DNA of 64,000 nt, taken from positions 8,328 to 72,327 of the forward strand of contig CAYUMU010000024.1 in the NCBI GenBank assembly GCA_964445985.1, given 5' to 3'. Of this stretch, positions 27,337 to 36,129 are shown in pieces. The notes beneath the pieces are model-generated. The model saw only the letters and a program-made list of their open reading frames with translations, did no database searches and was not told the origin of the DNA. Both the position numbers and the translations under genes were made by a program. The stretch comes from CAYUMU01 sp964445985. Lineage in GTDB: Bacteria > Planctomycetota > Planctomycetia > Pirellulales > S012-138. The number at the start of each line of letters is the position of its first letter. Within the stretch, counting starts at the first letter, position 1.

Positions 27337-27673
27337 ACCAGTTGACCATGCTATCGTGCAGCACGCGGCTTAATTCCAGACAGCCATCAGCAGCCACTCG
27401 GTACAGCAGGAAATGCCGGGGCTTGTGGATGCGGCCAACTATACGGCTCACATGGTCGCGGCTGTTGCGAAGGTGATACGTGAACGCCCCTTTTGCCAAC
27501 TCCGGCCGTTCCAGAGTTCCGGCCCGACTCGGATCGTCCTTCAGATCCAGAATCGCTTGAACAAGAAGCTCTTCGTAGCGCAAACGGACTTGCTCGCCAA
27601 AGTGGCCGTGCGTCCAGGCGAGGATCGATTCGATGTCCTGTTCGGCCTGCGCGGAAAGACGAAATCGGGTCAT
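27296..27673 (-). CDS. ParE/RelE-superfamily toxin
   Basis: The protein is 125 residues. 'MTRFRLSAQAEQDIESILAW' with 'THGHFGEQVRLRYEELL' is the N-terminal helix pair of ParE-type toxins. 'VSRIVGRIHKPRHFLLYRVA' contains the basic 'RHFLLYRV' strand. ParE toxins poison DNA gyrase, and relatives cleave mRNA on ribosomes; which applies here is not determinable. It is somewhat longer than the usual ~100 residues because of the C-terminal tail that overlaps the next gene. It starts 3 bases after the antitoxin stop, the standard antitoxin-first order. Confidence 0.88.
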   Translation of the reverse strand: MTRFRLSAQAEQDIESILAWTHGHFGEQVRLRYEELLVQAILDLKDDPSRAGTLERPELAKGAFTYHLRNSRDHVSRIVGRIHKPRHFLLYRVAADGCLELSRVLHDSMVNWCESEPISITAATA

Positions 27674-27676
27674 CGG

Positions 27677-27976
27677 TTACTCGGCACGTCGCGCTTTGCT
27701 CGCCTTGGCCGCCCGGCGGCCGATCTTGGAGATCGCTTTCCGTAGGCTGCCTTCGCCCGCAATGCTCAAACCTTGGCCCTGATCGAGCGACCGGAAGCCA
27801 TCGGCGGCGAGTTTCTGGAGAAGTGCCAGTTTTTCTTCCTCGGTTTGGGTTTGCTGCTCTAGGAGTCGCAGGCCCGCCCGCAGCACTTCGCTGGCGTTCT
27901 TGTATTTTCCGGCGTCGATCTGTTCTTCAACGAACCGGTCGAAGTGTTCGGTCAAGTTGATATTTCTCGTCGGCAT
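27677..27976 (-). CDS. ParD-type antitoxin
   Basis: The protein is 99 residues from ATG 27976, with a perfect AGGAGG seven bases upstream. The N-terminal ribbon-helix-helix reads 'MPTRNINLTEHFDRFVEEQI' then 'DAGKYKNASEVLRAGLRLLE', the ParD signature. The C-terminal half, rich in Lys, Arg and Ala, wraps the toxin. ParD-type antitoxins bind their own promoter and repress the operon; the operator should lie in the roughly 230 bases between this gene and the divergent sulfatase gene. Confidence 0.9.
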   Translation of the reverse strand: MPTRNINLTEHFDRFVEEQIDAGKYKNASEVLRAGLRLLEQQTQTEEEKLALLQKLAADGFRSLDQGQGLSIAGEGSLRKAISKIGRRAAKASKARRAE

Positions 27977-28210
27977 CGGTTCCTCCTGCTTGCCAATCTC
28001 GTCTTTGAACAAGAATAGCACCGTTGGCAATAATTGCCAAGTTTCCGATTGCCGCACGCGATGATGGGTCGGCGGCGTTTCTTCCGGGCATTGGGCCATG
28101 CCTTGGATTACCATGGGCGGGGCGAAGCAGGTATCGCGCGCCAACGACTTCGGTATGGCTTCCGCGTCTGCCCGCCCCCCCTTCGTCCCAATGCAGTGAG
28201 GACCCAAGGC

Positions 28211-29638
28211 ATGAAGAACGGTTTTGCATGGTTGGCCCTGATCGCCGGCCTTTCTGTTTCGCTGATGGTAGCCCGCTCGGCTGCCGCGGCCGAACCCAAC
28301 GCCGCCGCGAATAACCGGCAGGCCAAGCCAGCCCAGCAGCCCAACATTGTGTTCGTGCTGGTAGACGACATGGGCTACGCCGACGTGGGCGCCATGGGGG
28401 CCAAGGACATCCGCACCCCCAACATCGACCGCCTGGCGACCGAGGGCGTCAAGCTCACCAACTTCTACGCCAATGCCCCGGTTTGCTCACCCACTCGCTG
28501 CGGCTTCATCACCGGCCGCTGGCAGCAACGCGTGGGCTTTGAATGGGCGCTGGGCTACACCGCCGAGGCCGAGAAACTGGTCGATGGCGCGTGGACCAAA
28601 CAAACCGACATGCACCGCGGCATCGGCCTGCCAGCTACCACGCCCGGCATTGCCAAAATGCTCAAACAGGCCGGCTACGCCACGGGCGCGTTCGGCAAAT
28701 GGCACCTCGGCTATTCCGACGAATACAACCCCACCCATCATGGCTTCGATGAATACTTTGGCGAACTGCTCGGCCACGCCGACTACTATCGCCACACCTA
28801 CTACGACGGCACCTACGCCCTCCGCGATGGCCTCGAAATCTCCAAGGCCGAAGGCTACTTCACCGACCTGATCAACGAGCGCGCGGCCAACTTCGTCAAA
28901 AAACACGCCGCCAACAAGCAGCCCTTCTTTTGCTACGTGCCGCACCTGGCCGTGCATGCTCCGTTCCAACCGCCGGGCCGGCCCGACCCCAAGGTCACCA
29001 GCAAGAACATGCTGCAAGGCAGCCGCGCCGATTACCAAGCCATGCTCGAGCAAGTCGACCAGGGCGTCGGCATGTTGCTCGCCGAACTGGAGAAAGCAGG
29101 CGTGGCCGAGAACACGCTGTTTGTGTTTTCCAGCGACAACGGCGGTGAGCGGTGGTCCGACAATCGCCCTCTGTTCCACCACAAGGCCACGCTCTGGGAA
29201 GGCGGCATTCGCGTTCCCTGCCTGATGCGTTGGCCCAATGTACTGCCCAAGGGCGAAGTCAGCCCTCAGATGGCGATCACCATGGACCTCACGGCCACCT
29301 TCGCCGCCGTGGCGGGCGCCAAGCCGCCCCAAGATCACAAGCTCGATGGCATCAACCTCATTCCCATGCTGAGCGGCGACGAGCCGACGGTGAGCGACCG
29401 CACGTTCTTCTGGCGGATCAACCGCTCCAACCGCAAAATGCGCGCGGTTCGCCACGGCCAGTGGAAGTATCTCGACGACGGCGGCACGATGGACCTGCTG
29501 TTCGATCTGCAAACCGATATCGGCGAGCGGCACAACCTGCACTTTGAGCACCCCGAAATCGTGGCCGATCTCAAGCGCCGGCTGGCGGAGTGGGAACAAG
29601 AAATGGCAGCCGAGCCCAAGACGTTTTACGTGCGATAG
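28211..29638 (+). CDS. Exported Cys-type sulfatase
   Basis: The protein is 475 residues. A signal peptide ('FAWLALIAGLSVSLMVA', cleavage near 'SAAAAE') is followed by 'PNIVFVLVDDMGYADVGAMG' with the metal-binding Asp pair. The active-site motif 'CSPTRCGFITGR' (Cys92) matches C-x-P-x-R, where the Cys is converted to formylglycine. 'GKWHLGY', 'SSDNGG' and 'HKATLWEGGIRVPCLMRWP' complete the site. It hydrolyses sulfate esters of polysaccharides or aryl sulfates; planctomycetes carry many such genes. The start at 28211 is chosen because it gives the signal peptide directly. No anaerobic maturase is nearby. Confidence 0.95.
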   Translation: MKNGFAWLALIAGLSVSLMVARSAAAAEPNAAANNRQAKPAQQPNIVFVLVDDMGYADVGAMGAKDIRTPNIDRLATEGVKLTNFYANAPVCSPTRCGFITGRWQQRVGFEWALGYTAEAEKLVDGAWTKQTDMHRGIGLPATTPGIAKMLKQAGYATGAFGKWHLGYSDEYNPTHHGFDEYFGELLGHADYYRHTYYDGTYALRDGLEISKAEGYFTDLINERAANFVKKHAANKQPFFCYVPHLAVHAPFQPPGRPDPKVTSKNMLQGSRADYQAMLEQVDQGVGMLLAELEKAGVAENTLFVFSSDNGGERWSDNRPLFHHKATLWEGGIRVPCLMRWPNVLPKGEVSPQMAITMDLTATFAAVAGAKPPQDHKLDGINLIPMLSGDEPTVSDRTFFWRINRSNRKMRAVRHGQWKYLDDGGTMDLLFDLQTDIGERHNLHFEHPEIVADLKRRLAEWEQEMAAEPKTFYVR

Positions 29639-29639
29639 G

Positions 29640-29710
29640 GCCTATCCAATGACTCCCTCGCCCCGCGCGGGAGAGGGTCGGGGGAAACAGCGTTCTCGGA
29701 TAGGCTCTAA
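29640..29710. repeat. 75-bp dispersed element with AGAGCCTATCC-type ends, copy 1
   Basis: Starts GGCCTATCCAATGACTCCC and ends GCGTTCTCGGATAGGCTCTAA. A second copy is at 59786-59860. The inverted ends and the internal C/G-rich pairs form a hairpin just after the sulfatase stop, where it could also end transcription. Confidence 0.75.
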
Positions 29711-29829
29711 GTCCGCGAACGGCACTGTTTCACCGGGCAACTCGTTTGGGCGCCCCCCGCCGCCGCGCATCGTTTGCCCGTATGTCGGCCACGCCCTTCG
29801 CTGGGCTCAAGGACGTGTCGCGCGATCCG

Positions 29830-29858
29830 TTTCTTGGTCACCACTCGCTTGATATAAT
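29830..29858 (+). promoter_or_regulatory. Candidate sigma70-type promoter of hicBA
   Basis: A perfect TATAAT (29853-29858) has a weak TTTCTT 17 bases upstream (29830-29835). It lies 40 bases before the HicB start codon and points toward it. Confidence 0.5.
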
Positions 29859-29897
29859 CAGGTCATTCTATTTTGGCCGCGAAGCGGAGTTGCAAAG

Positions 29898-30101
29898 ATG
29901 TTGACCATCGAACTGGATCGTGAGGATGATGGTCGCTGGATTGCGGAGGTTTCGGCGCTTCCCGGCGTCATGGCCTATGGCGATACTCGGCAGGAAGCCA
30001 TCGATCGCGTTAGCGCCCTCTCGCTAAGAATTTTGGCGGATCGCATCGAGCATGGCGAGAGCGTTCCGGCAATTGCCGATGTATTCGCGGTATCGCCGTG
30101 A
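29898..30101 (+). CDS. HicB-type antitoxin
   Basis: The protein is 67 residues: 'LTIELDREDDGRWIAEVSAL' then 'PGVMAYGDTRQEAIDRVSAL' is the partial RNase H-like fold of HicB, which covers the toxin. There is no C-terminal ribbon-helix-helix or HTH, so autoregulation may be weak or done by the complex. The stop overlaps the toxin start by four bases (GTGA), with the antitoxin first, the reverse of the classical hicA-hicB order but common in this subgroup. Confidence 0.88.
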   Translation: MLTIELDREDDGRWIAEVSALPGVMAYGDTRQEAIDRVSALSLRILADRIEHGESVPAIADVFAVSP

Positions 30102-30307
30102 ATTGGCCAGCGACGAAGGCACGGCGTGTGCTGGCTGCGCTGCAGCGCATTGGCTGGTCGATCAAACGACAATCCGGCTCCCATCGCACACTTGAGCGGC
30201 AAGGCTGGCCGGACTATGTGTTCGCATTTCACGATGACGTCGAGATTGGCCCGCGCATGCTTGCGCGGCTGGCCAAGCATACAGGTCTTGAACGTCGAGA
30301 CCTTTAG
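30098..30307 (+). CDS. HicA-type toxin
   Basis: The protein is 69 residues with a GTG start overlapping the HicB stop. It is a dsRBD-like fold with the catalytic histidine in 'RQSGSHRTLERQG' and the preceding 'LQRIGWSIKRQ'. HicA toxins cleave or bind mRNA to stop translation. The order of strands and the 'GPRMLARLAKHTGL' C-terminal helix fit the family. All expected residues are present, so it may be active. Confidence 0.88.
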   Translation: MNWPATKARRVLAALQRIGWSIKRQSGSHRTLERQGWPDYVFAFHDDVEIGPRMLARLAKHTGLERRDL

Positions 30308-30331
30308 GGCCGCGTTCTCAGCCCCGCGGCA

Positions 30332-32797
30332 CTACGGGAATGTATTCCCGCCGCCTGTATTGTTGCCGCCGGTGTTGTTGATTACCGTGCCGCCGCTGTT
30401 GTGGCCATCGTAGCCATGGCCGGTGTTGCTGTTGGACTGGTTGTTGGTAAACGTGCCGGAATGGGTGATGTCGTTGAATAGAAAGCCCGTGCCGCCGTTG
30501 TCGCTGGCGGTGTTGTTGGTCATGACGCCGTCGTGTACTTCATAGAAGTCGAAACCGTGGCCGGAGTTGCCGGTGGCGGAGTTGATGCCGAACAGGCCAT
30601 GCACGTTTTCGAAGTAGAACCCGGGGCCGCCGTTGAGCGTGGCCACGTTGCCCGTGAACAGGCCCGTGGCTTTCACGTCGTAGAAGTCGAAGCCGGCCCC
30701 CGAGTTGCCCTCGGCCGTGTTGCCGGTGAAGTTGCCATGCACGTCGTAAAAGTAGAAGCCAACGTCTTGATTGCCCTGGGCCAGGTTGCCGGTGAACGTG
30801 CCGGTGTGTCCCACATCCACAAAGTCGAAGCCCGTATAACCATTGCCGATGGCCTGGTTGCCTGAGAAGGTTCCATTCACGGTGAAGAAGGCGAAACCCG
30901 AGTCGGTATTGCCGCTGGCAATGTTGTTGCTCATCGTGCCGTGCGTGCCGACTTCAAAAAACGTGAAGCCATTGCAATCGTTGCCGCTGGCGATGTTGTG
31001 CGAAAAGTCGCCATTGACTTCAAAGAACGTGAAGCCGCAGCCGCCGTTGCCGCTGGCCGTGTTGTAGGTCATGCTGCCGCCGTGCGCCACATCCAGAAAC
31101 AAGAAGCCGCCGGCATAGTTTTCGGTCGCCGTATTGCCGGTCACCGTGCCATGCACGGATTCAAACACGAAGCCCAAGCCGTTGTCATGGGCCACGTTGT
31201 TGGCCACCAGGCTGTGGGAGTCGATGTCGCCGAACAAGTAGCCCGCAACCAGGGCTCCGCTCACATGGTTGCCCGTGATGGTGCTGCCAACCAGGTCGTC
31301 GCAACCGCAGAAGCTGGTGGCGATGCCAAACATGCCGCCCACCAGGTTCAAATCGCGCACCGTGTTGTACTCGTCCAACTCCACGACCGGCCCGAGGAGC
31401 GCGGTGTGTTCAATGGTCGGTCGCGCGCCAAAGATGGCCGTGCGGCCGGTTTCTGCCCCGCGGACTTCGAACCCGGCCCCGCGCAGCGTTTGGCCTTGCT
31501 GCATGGCGATGGTGTGGGGCGTGCTGATCGTGCCCTTCGAGCCGTCGGCAATCACCGTGCTGCCAGGGCCTGCGTTCTGCACCACCGTGTGGGGATTGGC
31601 CGTGGTGGCGTCGATCAGCGAAACCGTGCCCACCGGCTGGTTGGTGTCGGCATACAGGGCGGCTTCGTTCACGATCGGCGTGACCACGGTCTCGTTGGCC
31701 GTGTCGGTAACCACGTCCACATCGCGACGCACGCGGTCCAGCATGCGGCGGCTGAACGGATTCAAACGCTGCCGCGGTTGGAAGAAGTTGAGCGGCACCT
31801 GCACGGCCAACAAGCCGGAGACGCGGTCGTCGCGAATCTGGTCCCAGGTGTACTCGGCGCCCACCATCAGCCGCGATCCCAGCCCAAACCAGGGCAGGTC
31901 AAACGCCGTGAGCTCCAGCCGCGTGCGCGGACCCGAAGCATTGGGGAAGCCGGCCGCGCCCGCTTCAAAATGATATCCGCCGGCGTAGGATCGCAGTTCG
32001 AAGGCGTTGTTGTCTCCCCAGGCGCTCAGCAGGGCGCCCACCTCGGCGTCGAAGCCGTAGTAGCCTCGTTCGTATTCTTCCACGATCACGCCACCGCCGC
32101 TAATCACGCGGATGGTGTTGTTTTGAAATACGGCGTAAGCATCACCGCCAAAGCCCAGCGGCCCGCCCTGGGAGCTGACCAGCTTGGAGCCCTCGGTGGC
32201 AATGTAGCCATTGACGCGGAAGTCCCACACGTAGCTCTTCAGTTCCAAGCCCACGGTCACCTGGTCGAAGGTGTTGCCGGTATTGCTCCAGCGATAGTCG
32301 TAGAAGCCATAGCCGCCCAGGATCAGGTCGTCTTCGACAATCGACCGCAAGCCTAAACCCCAGTTGCCTTCGCGGTTATCGAGATCATCGAACTGGCCGC
32401 GCACGTCGGCGAACAGCAGGGTCGATTCGTCTTCCCACAGGGAGATGAAGCCCAGCGCGTCGGCCAGCACGCGGTTGTCGCCCAGCCGCACTTCCGAGGC
32501 CGCGTAGCTTCCCCAGTACGAGCCTGCCGTGGGAGCCACGTTCGCCCGCGATCTCCGCATGGGCACATCGTCGCCGTGGGTTTGAGCGTTGAGCTTCGCC
32601 ACCGACCGCCGCAGGCTGACGAGTTCGACCGGCGCGCTCTCGCTGCCGGAGGCAGCGGAATTACCGAGGGAATCGTCAATGGTTGCCAACTCGGGCAATC
32701 CCCCGTCGGCGCCGGGACCTTGGGCCGAAGCCACCATCGCCACGGCAGCCCAGACTGTGCAGCCGAGCATCCACGCTAAACAAACTGGCTTGGCCAT
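30332..32797 (-). CDS. Exported protein: inverse-autotransporter-like barrel plus parallel beta-helix
   Basis: The protein is 821 residues from ATG 32797, which gives a clean signal peptide ('VCLAWMLGCTVWAAVAMVAS'). Residues about 90-345 look like the barrel of intimin/invasin-type inverse autotransporters: 'LLFADVRGQFDDLDNREGNW', 'LGGYGFYDYRWSNTGNTFDQ', 'ELKSYVWDFRVNGYI', 'RLMVGAEYTWDQIRDDR'. A linker ('PNFF..RR..DVDVVTD' region) leads to a right-handed beta-helix of about ten turns. These turns alternate a 22-residue form ('GFTFFEVNGDFSHNIASGND') and a 24-residue form with an extra 'GHTG'-like insert. The C-terminus is Gly/Asn-rich. It is likely a surface adhesin or matrix protein. The barrel-first order means the helix would be the exported passenger. 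Confidence 0.82.
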   Translation of the reverse strand: MAKPVCLAWMLGCTVWAAVAMVASAQGPGADGGLPELATIDDSLGNSAASGSESAPVELVSLRRSVAKLNAQTHGDDVPMRRSRANVAPTAGSYWGSYAASEVRLGDNRVLADALGFISLWEDESTLLFADVRGQFDDLDNREGNWGLGLRSIVEDDLILGGYGFYDYRWSNTGNTFDQVTVGLELKSYVWDFRVNGYIATEGSKLVSSQGGPLGFGGDAYAVFQNNTIRVISGGGVIVEEYERGYYGFDAEVGALLSAWGDNNAFELRSYAGGYHFEAGAAGFPNASGPRTRLELTAFDLPWFGLGSRLMVGAEYTWDQIRDDRVSGLLAVQVPLNFFQPRQRLNPFSRRMLDRVRRDVDVVTDTANETVVTPIVNEAALYADTNQPVGTVSLIDATTANPHTVVQNAGPGSTVIADGSKGTISTPHTIAMQQGQTLRGAGFEVRGAETGRTAIFGARPTIEHTALLGPVVELDEYNTVRDLNLVGGMFGIATSFCGCDDLVGSTITGNHVSGALVAGYLFGDIDSHSLVANNVAHDNGLGFVFESVHGTVTGNTATENYAGGFLFLDVAHGGSMTYNTASGNGGCGFTFFEVNGDFSHNIASGNDCNGFTFFEVGTHGTMSNNIASGNTDSGFAFFTVNGTFSGNQAIGNGYTGFDFVDVGHTGTFTGNLAQGNQDVGFYFYDVHGNFTGNTAEGNSGAGFDFYDVKATGLFTGNVATLNGGPGFYFENVHGLFGINSATGNSGHGFDFYEVHDGVMTNNTASDNGGTGFLFNDITHSGTFTNNQSNSNTGHGYDGHNSGGTVINNTGGNNTGGGNTFP

Positions 32798-33230
32798 GAT
32801 GGACACGCACGCCCCCCCCAAAAGAGAACTATCCAAGTCTCGCTACGGCACTCCACGGCGCAAGCCGTGTTTGCCCTATACTCCGGAGCATCGGCAGCCA
32901 CGACAGAATGCATCAGCAAAGAACAAACGGGGCATACAGGTTATGTGGCTAGAAAGAATTGTCCACAGAACCGGCAGGCAACTTGCGCACCAGCGCAAAC
33001 CCTGACGAATATCGGCTGCCGACAGCAAGCGTGAAACCGATTGCGCCCAACATGCAGATCAATCCCAATGTTCCGATTAGGTAAGAAGTCGCGCGCGGGT
33101 GCAACGAGCGCGGGGGGCGGGAAGCGTTGCACTGCCGCCGACCGCTCGACTTTGGAATGCCGATCTGAGAACGCTGTTTCCCCTCCAACCCAGTCCCGCG
33201 CGGGGGCGAGGGCACATTTCGATAACCAGG
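32798..33230. other. Intergenic, nothing recognised
   Basis: Upstream of the barrel/beta-helix gene and downstream of the MATE gene, both on the minus strand. It should hold the promoter of the surface protein; I could not assign one. No gene or repeat was seen. Confidence 0.5.
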
Positions 33231-34700
33231 TTAGGGGGTTTGAAACGCCGGCTCGATCACGCGATAGGTTCGCCAACGCCCTCGCAGAAAGCGAATCAGG
33301 TAAATGGTGCCCAGCACCCACAGCCAGGCGGTGATCAGGGCCCAACAGCCGTAGAGCCCGAGTCCCAGCACCTGCACGGCCACGAGGCTGCCGCCAATCA
33401 AGCTTCCGGCCATGCCGATGGTGGTGAACAGCACAAACCGCGTATCGCCGGCCCCTTTGATCGCGCTGACGAAGATCAGATTGAAGGCGTCGAACAGGTT
33501 GTAGGCCGCCACGAAACGCAAGAGCACAATCGTGGTATGGCGAATCTGCTCGGCCTCGGTCCCGCTCCCCTTAAAGCCCAGCAAGAACAGGTCGGGCGTG
33601 AGCACATACAGGAGCGACAGCACCGTCATATAGAAGGTCGCCAGGCCGCAACTGGTCCAGGTTGCCCTCGCGGCCAGGTCGTCGCGATTGTCTCCCAAGT
33701 ATTGCCCCACCAACGTGGTCACGGCGATGGAAAGGCCCATGATTGGCATGAACGCCAGCGTGCCCACGCTGAACGCCAGGTTGGTTGCCGCCAGTTCCAC
33801 GGCCCCAAACCGGCCCACCAGCAGCACAAACAACGTAAATCCGGTGACTTCCAGCACCAGTTGCACGCCGGCCGGCCCGCCGAATCGCAGCAGCCGCAGA
33901 AACTTGTGGATATCCAGTTGCCAATCCAAGGTGCGATGCCGCAACCGTTCTTCCTTGCGCAAGAACAGGGCCAGATAGACCAGCATTTTGGATAGCAAGG
34001 CCGCGTTCGTGGCCCAGGCCGCGCCGGCGATCCCCCATTCGGGAAATCCCAGCATGCCGAAGATCCACAGGTAATCGAGCAGCACGTTCACCCCCGCCGC
34101 GCCGGCTTCGACCAGCATTACCGTGCGAGTCTGCCCTCGCCCGGTAAAGAACGACGACAACGAGGCCGACATCAAGAACGCGGGCGAACCCCAACACAGA
34201 ATCTGAAAATACTCCACCTCCAGCGCTTGCACCGCAGGGCTGTGATTGGCCCAACTGAAAAGCGCCGGGGCCAACGGAATGGTCGCCAGAATCAAGGGGC
34301 TAGCCAGCAGGGCCATCCAGATCCCTTGCCACACGTAACTGCCAATCTCTTGCGGCCGCTTGGCGCCGTAAAACTGCGACACGAACGTGGTCACGTACTG
34401 ACAAATGCCCAGCGGCAGGCAGAGCGCGGCGAACGAGACCACACCCGCCGGCAGCGAGGCCGCCATGGCATCGCCGCTATAGCGGAACAAAAACATGCGG
34501 TCGATGAAGTGCATGATCGTCCACGAAACCGTGGAAACGATCAGCGGAATCGCCAGTCGCAGCACGTCGCGTCCACCGGCCGGCGCGGACCACCACCCCG
34601 TCGACAATGGAATTGCCGTCGCGATTTCGTCCGAGCGTATTTCTAGTGCAGGCGACGCGTAAGCGGTGAGCGCGTCTACCCGTTCCTTGGGGGTGGCCAT
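33231..34700 (-). CDS. MATE-family multidrug/metabolite exporter
   Basis: The protein is 489 residues with twelve predicted membrane helices in two six-helix halves. Typical segments are 'VLRLAIPLIVSTVSWTIMHF', 'IDRMFLFRYSGDAMAASLPA', 'FVSQFYGAKRPQEIGSYVWQ' and, in the second half, 'AVTTLVGQYLGDNRDDLAAR'. MATE proteins expel drugs or metabolites in exchange for Na+ or H+. The start at 34700 is preferred because the upstream extension is Pro/Arg-rich and unlike the family. It is separated by 150 bases from hemA upstream on the same strand and is probably independent. Confidence 0.92.
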   Translation of the reverse strand: MATPKERVDALTAYASPALEIRSDEIATAIPLSTGWWSAPAGGRDVLRLAIPLIVSTVSWTIMHFIDRMFLFRYSGDAMAASLPAGVVSFAALCLPLGICQYVTTFVSQFYGAKRPQEIGSYVWQGIWMALLASPLILATIPLAPALFSWANHSPAVQALEVEYFQILCWGSPAFLMSASLSSFFTGRGQTRTVMLVEAGAAGVNVLLDYLWIFGMLGFPEWGIAGAAWATNAALLSKMLVYLALFLRKEERLRHRTLDWQLDIHKFLRLLRFGGPAGVQLVLEVTGFTLFVLLVGRFGAVELAATNLAFSVGTLAFMPIMGLSIAVTTLVGQYLGDNRDDLAARATWTSCGLATFYMTVLSLLYVLTPDLFLLGFKGSGTEAEQIRHTTIVLLRFVAAYNLFDAFNLIFVSAIKGAGDTRFVLFTTIGMAGSLIGGSLVAVQVLGLGLYGCWALITAWLWVLGTIYLIRFLRGRWRTYRVIEPAFQTP

Positions 34701-34851
34701 TTCCGACTTTGAAAGGGGAGGGGGAGCGCGCGGGCGTGCGCGCCAGAACGGTGCATCTTTCCCCACTTTAGACCCAAAGGGAAGGGGGCCAGGTTCGCGC
34801 CCCGCCGCAAAAATCGGCGCAAGTGCCAGCGGCCCAATGAACTGCAGCCCG

Positions 34852-36129
34852 TTAATCTTTGAGGTGGAACAACCGCTTCAGCGCTTCCAGCAGCGCGTGC
34901 GGATGGCCGCCTCGGGCTTCATCCCGGAGCGACTCCAGCGGCGGATGCAGCAACTTGTTGATCAGCCGATCGAACGACCGCTCAATTTCGGCCCGGTCGC
35001 GGTCTTTCAGCTCGGGCAGCTTATTGAACAGCCGCCGCAACTCGTCTTCCTTGGGCTGCTGCATGCCCTGTTTGAGCCGATGAATGATCGGCCCGGTGGC
35101 CCTGCGGTTGAGGTCCGCCATGAACTCGGCGGCTTCGGCTTCCACAATCCGCAGTGCCGCTGGCAGTTCCTTCTCGCGTTCTTTGCGGTTGCGTTCACAC
35201 GCCTTTTGCAAGTCGTCGATCGAGTACAAATACGCGCTCAGCCCATGCTCGCCGATGGCCGGATCGAAGTCGCGGGGGATTGCCAGATCGAGAATGAACA
35301 GCGGCTTTTGCGAGCGGGCGTCTTCAATTTTGCGGTAATCTTCGAGCGTGACGATCGGTCGATCGGCGCCGGTGGTGCTGACCACCAGGTCGGCTTCCAC
35401 GAGCTCGTGATGCAAGCGTTCCCAGGGTGCAGCGCGGCCATTCCATTCGGCGGCCAGGCGCTCGGCCCTTTGGATGCTGCGGTTGATCACGACCACGTCG
35501 CGGGCGCCTTCGTCGGCCAGATAGAGGAGGGTTTCCTGGCCCATTTCGCCAGCGCCGATGACGAGCACGCGTTTGTCGTCGAAGCGTTCAAAGAACTGGC
35601 TGGCCACGTCGGCCACGGCCACGCTGGGAATACTGACCCGCTTGCGGCTGATTTTGGTTTCGGTGGTCACCCGTTTGGCGGTGCGGAGCGCCGCCTGAAA
35701 CACGCTATGAGTAACCGGCCCCGTGGAGTTGTGTTCGCAGGCCAGGTCGTAGGCCTGCTTTACCTGCGACAGAATTTGCGGTTCGCCGACCACCATGCTG
35801 TCGAGCCCGGCGGCCACGGTGAACAGGTGCAGAATGGCGTCTTCGCCGGTGCGTTCGAACAGGTCGTCGAACACGTCGTACAGCTCGATGCCATGGAAGG
35901 TGGCCATGAACTCGGCCACCTCATGATGGCTAGGCGCGATCAGCACGTCGTCGGTGGCCGTGTAGAGCTCGACTCGATTGCAAGTGCTGAGCAGCACCGC
36001 CTCGGTATGCGGAAAACGGACCCGCAATCCGGCCAGCGCGGCCTCGGCCTGGGCGGGCGTGAATGCCAACCGCTCGCGGACGCGAACATTGCTGCCATGG
36101 TGCGAGCAGCCGACGAGTTGGAGCTTCAT
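34852..36129 (-). CDS. hemA: Glutamyl-tRNA reductase
   Basis: The protein is 425 residues. It reduces glutamyl-tRNA to glutamate-1-semialdehyde, the first committed step of tetrapyrrole synthesis. The catalytic Cys is Cys50 in 'LLSTCNRVELY'. 'VGEPQILSQVKQAYDLACEH' and the NADPH domain with 'RVLVIGAGEMGQETLLYL' (printed in the protein as 'KRVLVIGAGEMG') follow, then the dimerisation helix with 'FMADLNRRATGPIIHRLKQG'. The ATG overlaps the stop of the HemX-like gene (ATGA), so the two are translationally coupled. Siroheme for the reductase at 10.4 kb depends on this pathway. Confidence 0.96.
   Translation of the reverse strand: MKLQLVGCSHHGSNVRVRERLAFTPAQAEAALAGLRVRFPHTEAVLLSTCNRVELYTATDDVLIAPSHHEVAEFMATFHGIELYDVFDDLFERTGEDAILHLFTVAAGLDSMVVGEPQILSQVKQAYDLACEHNSTGPVTHSVFQAALRTAKRVTTETKISRKRVSIPSVAVADVASQFFERFDDKRVLVIGAGEMGQETLLYLADEGARDVVVINRSIQRAERLAAEWNGRAAPWERLHHELVEADLVVSTTGADRPIVTLEDYRKIEDARSQKPLFILDLAIPRDFDPAIGEHGLSAYLYSIDDLQKACERNRKEREKELPAALRIVEAEAAEFMADLNRRATGPIIHRLKQGMQQPKEDELRRLFNKLPELKDRDRAEIERSFDRLINKLLHPPLESLRDEARGGHPHALLEALKRLFHLKD

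Noticed and set aside
30941..32356. Plus-strand open frame opposite the barrel/beta-helix gene
   Set aside because: Its apparent repeats are the reverse complement of the beta-helix codons.
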